From: DAOSEK01 sp035363095 | GTDB lineage: Archaea; Nanobdellota; Nanobdellia; Woesearchaeales; UBA119 | Length of the DNA stretch: 64,000 nucleotides | NCBI GenBank assembly: GCA_035363095.1 | Contig: DAOSEK010000002.1 | Span: 62,001 to 126,000, forward strand | Reading direction: 5' to 3' | Shown here: piece after piece, positions 51,855 to 60,413 of the stretch | How positions within the stretch are numbered: the first letter of the stretch is position 1 | Layout: every line of letters starts with the position of its first letter | The notes under the pieces: model-generated | Told to the model about the DNA's origin: nothing | Database searches by the model: none | The model's input: the letters and a program-made list of their open reading frames with translations, nothing else | Made by a program: the position numbers and the translations under genes

Positions 51855-52565
51855 TTAAGGAAGCAAACGTCCATAAGCAAACCAAAAAATGGAATAATCA
51901 TCTCTTTTAACTAACTTAACTTTAACATTCTCAAAAAACTGCCCAAGAATGATTTTTAGTTCTTCTTTTGTAAAATAATAATGGGGTTGCATATATTCAA
52001 AGTCTTTTGATAGATAATAGAAAAGATGTGGCTCTGATCTATCTTGTTTATGATAATTCTTTATTATTTTACCCTCTGGAAGTCTCACTTCAATATAGAA
52101 TCTACTTTTGTCGTTCTTTATCATATTGTAAGTTAAAAAAGTTCCAAAAAAATATCCTCCTTTTTTAGTAACTCTTTTTATTTCACTTAATGTAAACATT
52201 ATATTTTCGAGCCTACCATGATAAATAGCTTGAAAACAAAATGTGGAATCAAAAGCATTATTGTTATAAGGAAATGGATTGTACATGCTAGACCTTTTTG
52301 TAAAAATTTTATATCCTTCCTTATTAGCATTTTTCTTTGTAGCATTTATAGCTGCAGAAGTATGATCAAATGCATGAACAATAAATCCTTTTCTTAACAA
52401 TGGAAGTGATACTCCTAATCCATTTCCACAAGCCACATCTAATACTTTCTTTATATTGTTATTTTTTTCAAGAATTGGAAAAGCATGATGTGAAAAATTA
52501 CTAACAAAAACCCCCTTTTTTGATGCATTCTTTTTCCAATGTCTAGCATGAGTTACTTTCTCCAT
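51855..52565 (-). CDS. Class I SAM-dependent methyltransferase
   Basis: A 236-aa Rossmann methyltransferase. KVLDVACGNGLGVSLPLLRKG is motif I with the Gly loop; VHAFDHTSAAINATKKNA is motif II; FDSTFCFQAIYH follows; ITKKGGYFFGTFL-like VTKKGGYFFGTFL closes the fold. The acceptor is unknown; small molecules or lipids are typical for this subfamily. The preceding 300 bp (51555-51854) contain no gene I can see. Confidence 0.9.
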   Translation of the reverse strand: MEKVTHARHWKKNASKKGVFVSNFSHHAFPILEKNNNIKKVLDVACGNGLGVSLPLLRKGFIVHAFDHTSAAINATKKNANKEGYKIFTKRSSMYNPFPYNNNAFDSTFCFQAIYHGRLENIMFTLSEIKRVTKKGGYFFGTFLTYNMIKNDKSRFYIEVRLPEGKIIKNYHKQDRSEPHLFYYLSKDFEYMQPHYYFTKEELKIILGQFFENVKVKLVKRDDYSIFWFAYGRLLP

Positions 52566-52646
52566 ATAACTGCTAAATAATATATTACTTTAATAAATTT
52601 AACGTTTTTCTCACAGGATTTTAGTTTTTAAATCACTAAAAAATAA

Positions 52647-52770
52647 AAAACCTTGGCATAAATGCTTAGGGTATCTAGATGATCGTTCAAGTTTAATCTT
52701 CATGAAAATCCGTCTCTTAAAACTTTAGACCTCAAGACCAAATTATGCAAATCAGCGAGGATTTCAAGAA
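52647..52770 (-). repeat. Dispersed repeat, partial copy G (3' module, reversed)
   Basis: On the minus strand it reads GATTTGCATAATTTGGTCTTGAGGTCTAAAG..., then an AAGATTAAACTTG block and GCATTTATGCCAAGGTTTTTTA. This parallels the second module at 23937-24048. It is diverged and has no core. It lies in the gap upstream of the methyltransferase gene; 52771-53048 shows no gene. Confidence 0.5.
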
Positions 52771-53048
52771 ATCAATCCTTTGGTAACCTAATGAGAATTT
52801 AACGACTCAAAAACCCTGTAGACTTCTTCAACCAAATATAATTTTCCAGCTTTCTTTCAGAAATTTCTTAGCTCTGAATTATTCGAGAAAAAAATTTCTT
52901 CTACGATTGGGAAATATCATTTAGGTAAATTTTTAACTTAGTAGAAACATGTTTTTAGTAATTAGAGATGAGTAGGAGAAGTCTCACCTTGCGTTCGCTT
53001 CGTTCCACAAACCAAATATTTATAAATTTCTTTTTTATTGTTTATAAT

Positions 53049-53828
53049 ATGAAGAAAAAATACTTTAGGTTTTTGAGTTTAACTTTTCTCCTTATAGGAA
53101 TGTTCTTCTTATTTAACTCAAAAACGAATATTACAGGAGCGGTTGTAGGAATTTCAAATATTCCTTCTGGAGTTAGTTCTATTTTAGGAATTATTTTTAT
53201 CATAGTTTCTGTAATTCTGCTTGTTGATAAAGAAAGTATAGATAATATTGTTGGATTTGTAGAAGGCTACAATCCAGTAACTAAAGAAAAATCCCAAAGT
53301 CCATTATATGCTAAAATTACTGAAAAAAATATCGATGAAATATTTCAAACACCCCTTGAAAAGAAGTTTAGGAAAAATATTATGGGAGCTAAAGCAATCG
53401 TTTATATGGGGTCTGATGGAAATTATCACACTGCTTTTTTAACTGAAGCTATAAATACTCACCATAGGCATGCAGCAGCTACTGTTGCAAGGTTAGTCGA
53501 AGGAAAATTAAGTAATTTTTCTTACACAGATGAAAAAGCTGATTCTTTATACAAGGGAGACTCTGATAAATCTTGTGAATTATTAACACGATGTGGCGGT
53601 TTTGAACTTCAATATGACCTAGAACAAAATAAGATAGTTGGAATACAACAAGATTCTTGGTTAACCAAAGAACAAAAAAGATGTGGTAGACAATTAAGCC
53701 AAGAAGTAGAGGAAGATATGATATTAGATTTGCTTTCTAAGATAGATAAAAATTATTTATGTGAAGGTCTTAAGAATTTAGATGATGAGTATCTATATAA
53801 ACTTAAAGCAGATCCGAAAGCCGCTTAG
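53049..53828 (+). CDS. Membrane-anchored protein of unknown function, 259 aa
   Basis: Two TM helices (LSLTFLLIGMFFLFNS; SILGIIFIIVSVILLV) enclose a short extracytoplasmic loop with NITGAVVGISNIPSG. Such ITGAV segments recur in membrane and secreted proteins of some DPANN archaea. The ~200-residue cytoplasmic domain is unrecognised: an AKAIVYMGSDGNYHTAFLTEAINTHHRHAAA stretch rich in His near residue 120, then Cys-containing segments (SCELLTRCGGFEL; RCGRQL; LCEGL). ATG-53049 is chosen because the TM helix starts there. Confidence 0.6.
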   Translation: MKKKYFRFLSLTFLLIGMFFLFNSKTNITGAVVGISNIPSGVSSILGIIFIIVSVILLVDKESIDNIVGFVEGYNPVTKEKSQSPLYAKITEKNIDEIFQTPLEKKFRKNIMGAKAIVYMGSDGNYHTAFLTEAINTHHRHAAATVARLVEGKLSNFSYTDEKADSLYKGDSDKSCELLTRCGGFELQYDLEQNKIVGIQQDSWLTKEQKRCGRQLSQEVEEDMILDLLSKIDKNYLCEGLKNLDDEYLYKLKADPKAA

Positions 53829-54814
53829 TATTTTTTTCGTTCTAAAAATAAATACTCTTCTCTAGATTCAAAGGGGTTTTTTACATCATAAATCTCATTT
53901 ACATCCATTCTAATTTTATCAACAGCTCTTGCCAACTCCATACTATATTCTTCTAAATACCTTTTCCTTCTAGAAATTCCAACATTGTCCATATACTCCC
54001 TATTAAAAGAATCTAATTTCTCTGCAAGCATATCAACTAATTGATCAGTTCTTCCTTCATTTTTTATGGCAGGAACATCTTTTTCGATATATTCTAAGAA
54101 CCATTGATAAGAATTTAAATTCAATTCTGGCATCCATCTATTATCAAACGCATTAACTAAATTTGCTTTATAAGACATTTTCTCGGCTTGTTCTAATGTA
54201 AAGAAGTTTAACCGATTCTTATCTAGATCAATCCTTGCAAAAGTTTTTTCCAGGCCATAACATAAACCAATTCCTCCGGGGTTAATTAAAGTAAATTTTT
54301 CTAAATTTAACTGAATATTATCTCCTTCTAACTGATTAACTCCTTTATTTTGAAGTGTATAGCATCCTTTTTTATGAGTATGACCAAATAATGCTATAGA
54401 TACTTTAGGATAATGAGCTTGAATATATTTTCCTTCTTTTTGAAGCAGTCTTGCATTTCTTAAACGAATCCCTTCTGTTTGAAGACTAGAATGAAATAAG
54501 ACGATATTACCTAGATTTACTACTCTAGGTAAACTCGAAATATATTCTAAATTTTCAAGAGTTATTTTTTGATATGATTTATCTGTTATTTTATCTTCAT
54601 GGTTTCCTCTAACACAATAATCTACATTTTTCCTGACATAATCAATGCACAGATTATCTGAAAAATCGGTAAATTTATTAACAATGTCTCCTAAACATAA
54701 AATTCCATTTTTCTTCATATTTTTAGTTGATTTAAAAAATCGATCTAAATATTGAAAACTTCCTTGTATATCTGAGATGACTAAATAGATTCCTTTCAAT
54801 TTTTCCTTTTCCAT
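53825..54814 (-). CDS. Metallophosphoesterase with a C-terminal helical extension
   Basis: A 329-aa protein. The phosphoesterase core has LVISDIQGSF (D-x-Q in place of D-x-H), CLGDIVNK, RGNHEDK, VLFHSS and LFGHTHKKG. The ~100-residue tail is helical and charged. The Gln replacing the first His could alter the metal site. It is convergent with the preceding membrane gene, overlapping by 4 bp. ATG-54814 begins just before the first strand. Confidence 0.8.
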   Translation of the reverse strand: MEKEKLKGIYLVISDIQGSFQYLDRFFKSTKNMKKNGILCLGDIVNKFTDFSDNLCIDYVRKNVDYCVRGNHEDKITDKSYQKITLENLEYISSLPRVVNLGNIVLFHSSLQTEGIRLRNARLLQKEGKYIQAHYPKVSIALFGHTHKKGCYTLQNKGVNQLEGDNIQLNLEKFTLINPGGIGLCYGLEKTFARIDLDKNRLNFFTLEQAEKMSYKANLVNAFDNRWMPELNLNSYQWFLEYIEKDVPAIKNEGRTDQLVDMLAEKLDSFNREYMDNVGISRRKRYLEEYSMELARAVDKIRMDVNEIYDVKNPFESREEYLFLERKKY

Positions 54815-55028
54815 ACAATATAAGAAAATCATATTTCTTTATAAAGCCACCTTTTTTTTACCATTACTAAGTGATTATTGAGAATTTAATGCTTTCCCCT
54901 AGAAAATAGTACCTAGGCAATTATCTATAATTAACAATTAAAACTTCAATCTCTTCACCTCGCCTCAACCAAGCTATGCTCTTGCGTATTCTCTTAAGAC
55001 AATTAACAAGAACCAATGTTAAAATAAA

Positions 55029-55251
55029 AAACCTTCGCATAAATGCTCCAGGAATCTCGTGAATAGTCGAGGTTAATCCTTGCATGAATCAGTCTATTCT
55101 TACTTTGGCTTGAAAAATCAACAACCTCCCCCAAACCGGCGAGGGATGTTGGTAATATAAAAGCATGCACTACATTAAAGCGAGGTTGTAGATTACAAAA
55201 AAGCGTACCAAGCCCTCATGTTGAAACACGAGGTATGCTTTTCTATTAATC
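55029..55251 (-). repeat. Dispersed structured repeat, copy F (full length, reversed)
   Basis: A full-length copy on the minus strand: TTAATAGAAAAGCATACCTC, CCTCGTGTTTCAACATGAGG, AATCTACAACCTCGC, GCATGCTTTTATATTACCAA, a diverged second hairpin, GAGGTTGTTGATT, then GGATTAACCTCGACTATTC...GCGAAGGTTTTTT. It ends (its 5' side) 9 bp from the thymidine kinase stop and occupies most of the gap to 54814, and no gene lies in that gap. Confidence 0.75.
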
Positions 55252-55259
55252 ATAATTTC

Positions 55260-56516
55260 TCACTTTAAGGCGAATTTCAGATCCCCAAAAGGATTAGGGT
55301 CTTTTTCACGTAAAGTTTTATGATGATTCTTACAATATGACCTATACGAATCATTCCCTCCCACGAAAACTATAGGGTCATTATAATTTGCAGGCATGCT
55401 TATCCCATCCTTTTCAATAATTCTTTGAGTCTCTGTAGATATGTTTTCACATCCAGGATAAGAACAAATTGTGCTTTTACAATCAATTACATCTGAAAGA
55501 CTAAGAACATTACCAATATCTTCTCCAAATGCCTCACCTCTGAAATCCCTGTTTAAGCCAGTTAAAATAAAAGAATAACCTCGCTTAGAATACTCTCTAA
55601 CAAGCTCTGAAATCCCAACAATAAATTGTGCCTCATCAATTACAATAATATTTTTACCTAAATTCTCATTAAGAGATATTATCGTTTCAATATCACTACA
55701 ATCTTTTACACTATAAGAACCAACAGCCCTTTTATTATGGCTAACTATCTCGCTATTACTTGAATACCTCGTATCTATACTGGGCTTAAAAACAACGCAT
55801 CTGTCTACTCCGTCCCTTTTTTCACTTATAACTTTAAGCTCCGCCAAAATATTGCATAACGTCTCTGTCTTTGAAGAAAACATTGGTCCCACAATGCTTC
55901 TAACACTTTGGGTTCTTAAATTCTTATCATTTACATCAAGACCATAAAAACAGCTGTTGCATACAGGCATATATTCGCCATTATCTCTTATGCTTTTTGT
56001 TGCTTCACTTCCATCATTAAAGCATATCCCTTTCTTCCCTACATAATTTTGAGCAAGTGCCATAAGCCTTGGCATATTATTAAAATAATTACCCTCACCA
56101 TCTAAAGGAATACCACTTAAAACAACAAATTTTTTTGCATCACTTATAGCTTTCACAAGATTGCAAATATCAGGCTTATCATTTCCAAACTCCCCAGCCT
56201 CGCATTCAAACTTATCAAAAAAATTAGCCCCTGCAATAAAGATATACTTAGACTTAGGATTCCTTAAAAGGGAAAAATATATCTCATCTGCACACTCAAC
56301 TTCAATCGCTTCTTCAAAAAGGCCTGAGCTTGAAACAATCTTTTCAGGCGATGCTTTATCTTCTAAAAAATGTTTATACACCATAATCTTTTCATTCTCA
56401 ACACCTGAAAGCCTAAGATTTCTTATAGCACAAACCAACTCACTACTCTTACCAGACTTCACAGGTCCATATACCATGGTATAATAAATAGGTTCTAAAA
56501 AATTTACTCCTTGCAC
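55260..56516 (-). CDS. tdk: Tandem double-domain thymidine kinase
   Basis: A 418-aa protein of two TK1-like halves. Half 1 has an intact P-loop (YGPVKSGKSSELVCAI, residues 16-31), but the usual DEAQ strand is replaced by FIAGANFFD. Half 2 (from ~205) has GPMFSSKTETL with Ser for the Walker Gly, an intact VIDEAQF, LTGLNRDFRGEAF and a zinc set (CKSTICSYPGC...YCKNHH). Normal TK1 is ~190 aa with all motifs in one domain. The GTG start follows a G-rich ribosome-binding site. Activity may need both halves, or half 1 may be regulatory. It salvages thymidine to dTMP if active. Confidence 0.85.
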   Translation of the reverse strand: MQGVNFLEPIYYTMVYGPVKSGKSSELVCAIRNLRLSGVENEKIMVYKHFLEDKASPEKIVSSSGLFEEAIEVECADEIYFSLLRNPKSKYIFIAGANFFDKFECEAGEFGNDKPDICNLVKAISDAKKFVVLSGIPLDGEGNYFNNMPRLMALAQNYVGKKGICFNDGSEATKSIRDNGEYMPVCNSCFYGLDVNDKNLRTQSVRSIVGPMFSSKTETLCNILAELKVISEKRDGVDRCVVFKPSIDTRYSSNSEIVSHNKRAVGSYSVKDCSDIETIISLNENLGKNIIVIDEAQFIVGISELVREYSKRGYSFILTGLNRDFRGEAFGEDIGNVLSLSDVIDCKSTICSYPGCENISTETQRIIEKDGISMPANYNDPIVFVGGNDSYRSYCKNHHKTLREKDPNPFGDLKFALK

Positions 56517-56712
56517 ATATATCCCCCCCTTTTTCTATATACTACAAAATACAATACTACAAAAATCAGCCTTTATAATTATTCTCATTATCCAAAATAT
56601 CTTTCAATGGATTTCAAAACCTAATACTCTAAATTAAAGATATAGTTTGTAAAACCTAATTACCTTTTCAAGAATACAAATTAATTAATAGTTACCCTTG
56701 TAAAGAACCTAA

Positions 56713-57072
56713 ATGGATGAAAACTGCTTAAATAAAAACAATATAGAGCTTGAATTAGAGCTTGCAAAAAAGCATTTGCCTAAAGCAAAAAGCTCAGGGC
56801 TGGATTTTTTATTATCCATTATGGCCATGAAAAGAGTCTTTGATATTAAATATAGTGACTTTGAAGAAGAATCACTTTCACTATACCGTTTAATTGAAAC
56901 TATTAACCCACCAGATCTTACCTTAGAAAATGTAACAAAATACTCTAAAGCTATCAGGAGATTTAACTACTATGATTCTCCTTTAATAGACCCCAAACAA
57001 GACACTGAAAGTAAAAGTCGAAATTGCGCCCTATCAAAAAGAAGTCCGTTTTGTGGTGAAGATTACTTCTAA
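56713..57072 (+). CDS. Hypothetical protein, 119 aa
   Basis: I recognise no family. It is acidic and helical (NNIELELELAKKHLPKAKSS; DFLLSIMAMKRVFDIKY), followed by a Pro/Tyr region (INPPDLTLENV; FNYYDSPLIDPKQ) and a Cys pair near the end (NCALSKRSPFCGEDYF). No TM or signal is seen. It is divergent from the thymidine kinase gene. Coding appears likely from composition and clean start and stop. Confidence 0.5.
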   Translation: MDENCLNKNNIELELELAKKHLPKAKSSGLDFLLSIMAMKRVFDIKYSDFEEESLSLYRLIETINPPDLTLENVTKYSKAIRRFNYYDSPLIDPKQDTESKSRNCALSKRSPFCGEDYF

Positions 57073-57339
57073 AAAAATATACTATATACACCCTAAGTAA
57101 ATATCGCTTCAATAATTAGAGATACTCTTAATTTTTCAAAATAAGAAAATAAATATTGCATCCATTAAATCCCAGTATTAATAATACTAATTAAGGATAC
57201 TATCCCTAATCTAATAATTCAGTTAATGTATTTATCTCAACACCTGTTTTAAAACTTGTTCTTAGAAAATTACCATCTAAGAAATATCTTTCTTGAAGTC
57301 TCGAAATCTATTTAAGAACATTCGCATTCCACAAGTACT
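57073..57339. other. Intergenic, no gene seen
   Basis: AT-rich spacer without recognisable structure. A TATA-like stretch lies near 57300-57315 (AATCTATTTAAGAAC), about 30 bp before the next start. Confidence 0.3.
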
Positions 57340-58443
57340 ATGTCATTACTCTTAGAAGAAGAAATATCACAATCAATAAAACAACTTGGTCCAATTAGAT
57401 TTGATGAGTTTATGAAAATAGCACTTTTTCATAGTGATTACGGATTCTACTCACAAAACAAAAAATCTCAAATCTCTCAATTTGGAACACTTGCTAGAGA
57501 TTATATCTCTTATTCTCCAGAAGAACTCTGTCAATACCCTGGTGAAAACACAGCAAAGGCAATACACAATTTAGCAACAAACAATCAAAAAATTCCTTTT
57601 CAAGAAATTCCTTTTAAAATAAGAGAAATTATCGGAACAAAACAAACATTAGCAAATAACCTTTTAGATTATCTAAAACATGCTCATAAAGATACCTATG
57701 AGAGGATTTCAGAATATCAAATAATTGACCCATTTAACAATCTAGGAGAAGAGGATATAAATACCCTTAAAGGTATTGATGACAAACTAATAATCTCAAG
57801 AATAAATCCACTAGAATTAAATACCGACCCCTTTAACGGTTTTGTAATAGTGAACCAATACTTTAGCAAATTACCAGTTAACTTAATAGTTTTTAAAGGA
57901 AAAGAGCCAAATCTTTTATTTGTTTCTGAATCAAAGGATCATCTATTTGAAATAATTCCATTGCCTTGTGAAGACCCAAACATATTGGCTTTCATCGAAA
58001 AACACGGATATAACGTTCACAAAAACAAATTTCAATACCAAGAGAACTCTTTTGATAATTCTATACCACACAGCTTAGATATCTCAAAAGTATACGAAAA
58101 AATATCTAAATCTATCAGTTTTGGCGGAATTATATCAATCGATTATGGATATAAGGATATAAAACAACACTTAAAAGATTCTAAACCTAGCTATCTCAGA
58201 AATAATACAGAACTATTTAGAGTAAATCAAGGATATCTAAATATTCAATATCCATTTGAATTTAGTCCAATTGAGTTAGTAGGCGAACAATCCTTTATTA
58301 GCGCACTTGATTTTAATCAACTTATAAATAGTGGAGAAGAAAATCAATTATCCCTATCTTACTTTGGTTGTCCAAAAGGTATAACAAATCCTTCTATCAA
58401 AAAACCTAAAAGTGGGTATCTCATCTTGGTTCAATCAAAATAA
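57340..58443 (+). CDS. MidA/NDUFAF7-like protein with a degenerate methyltransferase site
   Basis: A 367-aa protein. LGPIRFDEFMKIALFHSDYGFYS near residue 16 matches the MidA/DUF185 N-terminus, DPFNGFVIVNQYFSKLPVNLIVF corresponds to the NELLDALPV motif (here NQ-FSKLPV), and GGIISIDYGY is the later strand. The Gly-rich SAM-binding loop (EVGPGxG) normally between these is missing, so SAM binding is doubtful. It may be a divergent or inactivated family member. Pairing with DPANN biology is unknown. Confidence 0.6.
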   Translation: MSLLLEEEISQSIKQLGPIRFDEFMKIALFHSDYGFYSQNKKSQISQFGTLARDYISYSPEELCQYPGENTAKAIHNLATNNQKIPFQEIPFKIREIIGTKQTLANNLLDYLKHAHKDTYERISEYQIIDPFNNLGEEDINTLKGIDDKLIISRINPLELNTDPFNGFVIVNQYFSKLPVNLIVFKGKEPNLLFVSESKDHLFEIIPLPCEDPNILAFIEKHGYNVHKNKFQYQENSFDNSIPHSLDISKVYEKISKSISFGGIISIDYGYKDIKQHLKDSKPSYLRNNTELFRVNQGYLNIQYPFEFSPIELVGEQSFISALDFNQLINSGEENQLSLSYFGCPKGITNPSIKKPKSGYLILVQSK

Positions 58444-58682
58444 GATAAACATCTAAAATCTATAAAAACATCTATATCCTTCCTAAATATATTTTGGTGA
58501 ATCAGTCTCTTCTTACATGAGATCCAAATACATAGGGCTCAAAAGATCAAAGCATACTAAATAATTGAGGATTTCATCAATAATCAACACACATTCTTTT
58601 AATTCAATTTATTAATATCTAAAGAGGCCCATTAATATCAGTACAAATCAAATTTCCAAAGCAATTTCCAAAAAAACGCTTT

Positions 58683-59354
58683 TTAATAACCTTTTTTTAC
58701 ATTGTTTTTATTGCCTATCCTCTTTTCATTCTCAACTATTAATGCATGAAACTCTTGAAATATAATAATATCCCTCTCCAAATTCTTCTCAAAAAAAGCT
58801 TTAACATCGTAATAATTGAATTTACCATCAAAAATATCTGATCTTGCCAAAAACCTTTTTGTGTAAGCATCAACTACAAAAGTTGGGATTTTATAAGCAT
58901 ATAAAAGCATCGAATCACAAGTTTCAGGACCGATCCCTTTCACAGATAAAAGTTCATCGCGATTAGGCGTTTTCCCTTTCAAATCCATAAAAAATTCTGA
59001 GAAAATCTTAAGCCTAATTGCCTTTTGATTATAGTATCCACTTGACCTAATTAATCCTTTAAGTGTACCAAGCTCACAACTAGCAATCCTCTGTGGATTC
59101 AAAAAATCATTCTTTTCTAAATTAATCAAGGCTTTTTCTGTATTTGCCCAAGTTGTATTCTGGGTTAAAATTGCACCAATGCAAATCTCAAATTTTTGTA
59201 TTTCATTTTTTGGATAGGAATAATCAAGCGGATGATATCCTTTCAGATTCCCAGTTTTTGTTGGATTTACTCCGTTAAATTCTAACAATGGCCACCAGCC
59301 TTGTGGTCCATATTTATCATATATCTCGTAATAGACCTTCTTTAGCGAGTTCAT
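58683..59354 (-). CDS. HhH-GPD DNA glycosylase (MagIII-like endonuclease III relative)
   Basis: A 223-aa protein from ATG-59354. YGPQGWWPLLEF opens the domain; EICIGAILTQNTTWANTEKAL is the N-helix region; the hairpin-helix-hairpin is LLSVKGIGPETCDSMLLYA, and PTFVVDAYTKRF holds the catalytic Asp. The endonuclease III Lys is replaced by Glu in GPET, so it should be a monofunctional glycosylase without lyase activity. No C-terminal Fe-S Cys cluster is seen. An ATG at 59456 would add 34 residues, but these lack domain content. Confidence 0.85.
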   Translation of the reverse strand: MNSLKKVYYEIYDKYGPQGWWPLLEFNGVNPTKTGNLKGYHPLDYSYPKNEIQKFEICIGAILTQNTTWANTEKALINLEKNDFLNPQRIASCELGTLKGLIRSSGYYNQKAIRLKIFSEFFMDLKGKTPNRDELLSVKGIGPETCDSMLLYAYKIPTFVVDAYTKRFLARSDIFDGKFNYYDVKAFFEKNLERDIIIFQEFHALIVENEKRIGNKNNVKKGY

Positions 59355-59444
59355 TAAAGTGTCAATCACATTGTGTTTTTTTAAAATATTTCCAATTTCC
59401 AGACTAAATATCTTTAAAAACAAAAAGAGATTCCACCAAAGCCT

Positions 59445-59888
59445 ATGCGTAAACAAAAATCAATAATGTTTGTATTTTTAACAAAGCTATACTGGTTTTT
59501 TAGTTTCATAGTAATAATCTCGCTTGTTAACTTATTATCTCTCTTTATAAAAAACGAAATATTTCAAGAGATTGTTAAATTTACAAACCAAAGCATTCTG
59601 ATAATCATACTAATGGCAATAATATTTTTTTTAGGTGAACTCTTCGAGATTTTAAGATTTCCGTTTAATCTTTTATATCCATTATTTAATGCAACTGGTG
59701 CAATATTTATGATCTCATTTATCCAAAAAATTCTTGCATTAATAAGTAATATAGTAAACGAGCCAATGATAGTAATTACTGACAAATTCATCCCTTTTGT
59801 AAGCACTATAGTTTTTATTATAGTGATTATCTCCGGCTACATAGAGATATTTATATCTTTAATAAAAAGAAATCTAGATACTAGATAA
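59445..59888 (+). CDS. Small multi-pass membrane protein, 147 aa
   Basis: Three to four TM helices are visible: FSFIVIISLVNLLSLF, ILIIILMAIIFFLGELFEIL, FMISFIQKILALI and STIVFIIVIISGYIEIFI. No family is recognised. Short basic ends (MRKQKS; KRNLDTR) suggest cytoplasmic termini. ATG-59445 overlaps the longer reading of the divergent glycosylase gene, and ATG-59466 is an alternative. Confidence 0.6.
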   Translation: MRKQKSIMFVFLTKLYWFFSFIVIISLVNLLSLFIKNEIFQEIVKFTNQSILIIILMAIIFFLGELFEILRFPFNLLYPLFNATGAIFMISFIQKILALISNIVNEPMIVITDKFIPFVSTIVFIIVIISGYIEIFISLIKRNLDTR

Positions 59889-59894
59889 CATAAC

Positions 59895-60078
59895 TTTTCC
59901 TCATTCCTNNNNNNNNNNNNNNNNNNNNNNNNNNNNNNNNNNNNNNNNNNNNNNNNNNNNNNNNNNNNNNNNNNNNNNNNNNNNNNNNNNNNNNNNNNNN
60001 NNNNNNNNTTTTCTTATTCCTTTTTCTTATTCCTTTTTCTTATTCCTTTTTCTTATTCCTTTTTCTTATTCCTTTTCC
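59895..60078 (+). repeat. 13-bp tandem repeat containing an assembly gap (59910-60008 N)
   Basis: TTTTTCTTATTCC is repeated about five times right of an N run of about 100, and a partial unit (TTTTCCTCATTCC) lies left of it. As at 47.6 kb, the assembly broke in a 13-bp minisatellite, so its true size is unknown. Confidence 0.8.
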
Positions 60079-60146
60079 TCATTTTTATGCTAACTTTTAT
60101 TTCTTCAAAAATGCACTGGACAATGCGATACACTAAGCAAGAAAAG

Positions 60147-60237
60147 TTTAAATATAACATCTTACCTATTACTCCTGTTGGGGGGTAATCAAACCACGCA
60201 TTATTTGTTTTGCGCCAGCAATTTATCGGGGGATAAA
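60147..60237 (+). ncRNA. Possible small structured RNA or leader
   Basis: After a TATA-like TTTAAATATA (60147-60156), a relatively GC-rich island follows with three adjacent inverted repeats: ATTACTCC...GGGGTAAT (60168-60189), TTGC-GCCA-GCAA (60210-60221) and TTTATC-GGGG-GATAAA (60222-60237). GC-rich structure in an AT-rich genome often marks a functional RNA. No known family is recognised, and it may only be a leader for the giant gene at 60414. The rest of 60079-60413 shows no gene. Confidence 0.3.
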
Positions 60238-60413
60238 ACATTAAAAGCGTAAAAAAGTCTGGATTTTATAGAATTCTTTGTAGCATAGCTAAAGGCTTCT
60301 TTGTTAATCTTTCTATATTTAAGTATTATTGCTCAAATATTTTTATTCTTTTTAGCTTTAATAATATCTCAAATCCGAGAATGTTCGAACTAGATATATG
60401 AGGGAAATTGAAA

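Noticed and set aside
37124..55000. Two metallophosphoesterases (37124-37732 and 53825-54814) as a duplicated pair
   Set aside because: Motif details and lengths differ (DSH versus DIQ; the long tail is only in the second), so no recent duplication is indicated.
60053..60241. Minus-strand ORF of 62 codons over the GC-rich island
   Set aside because: It starts in the structured region and runs into the 13-bp repeat; no coding signal.
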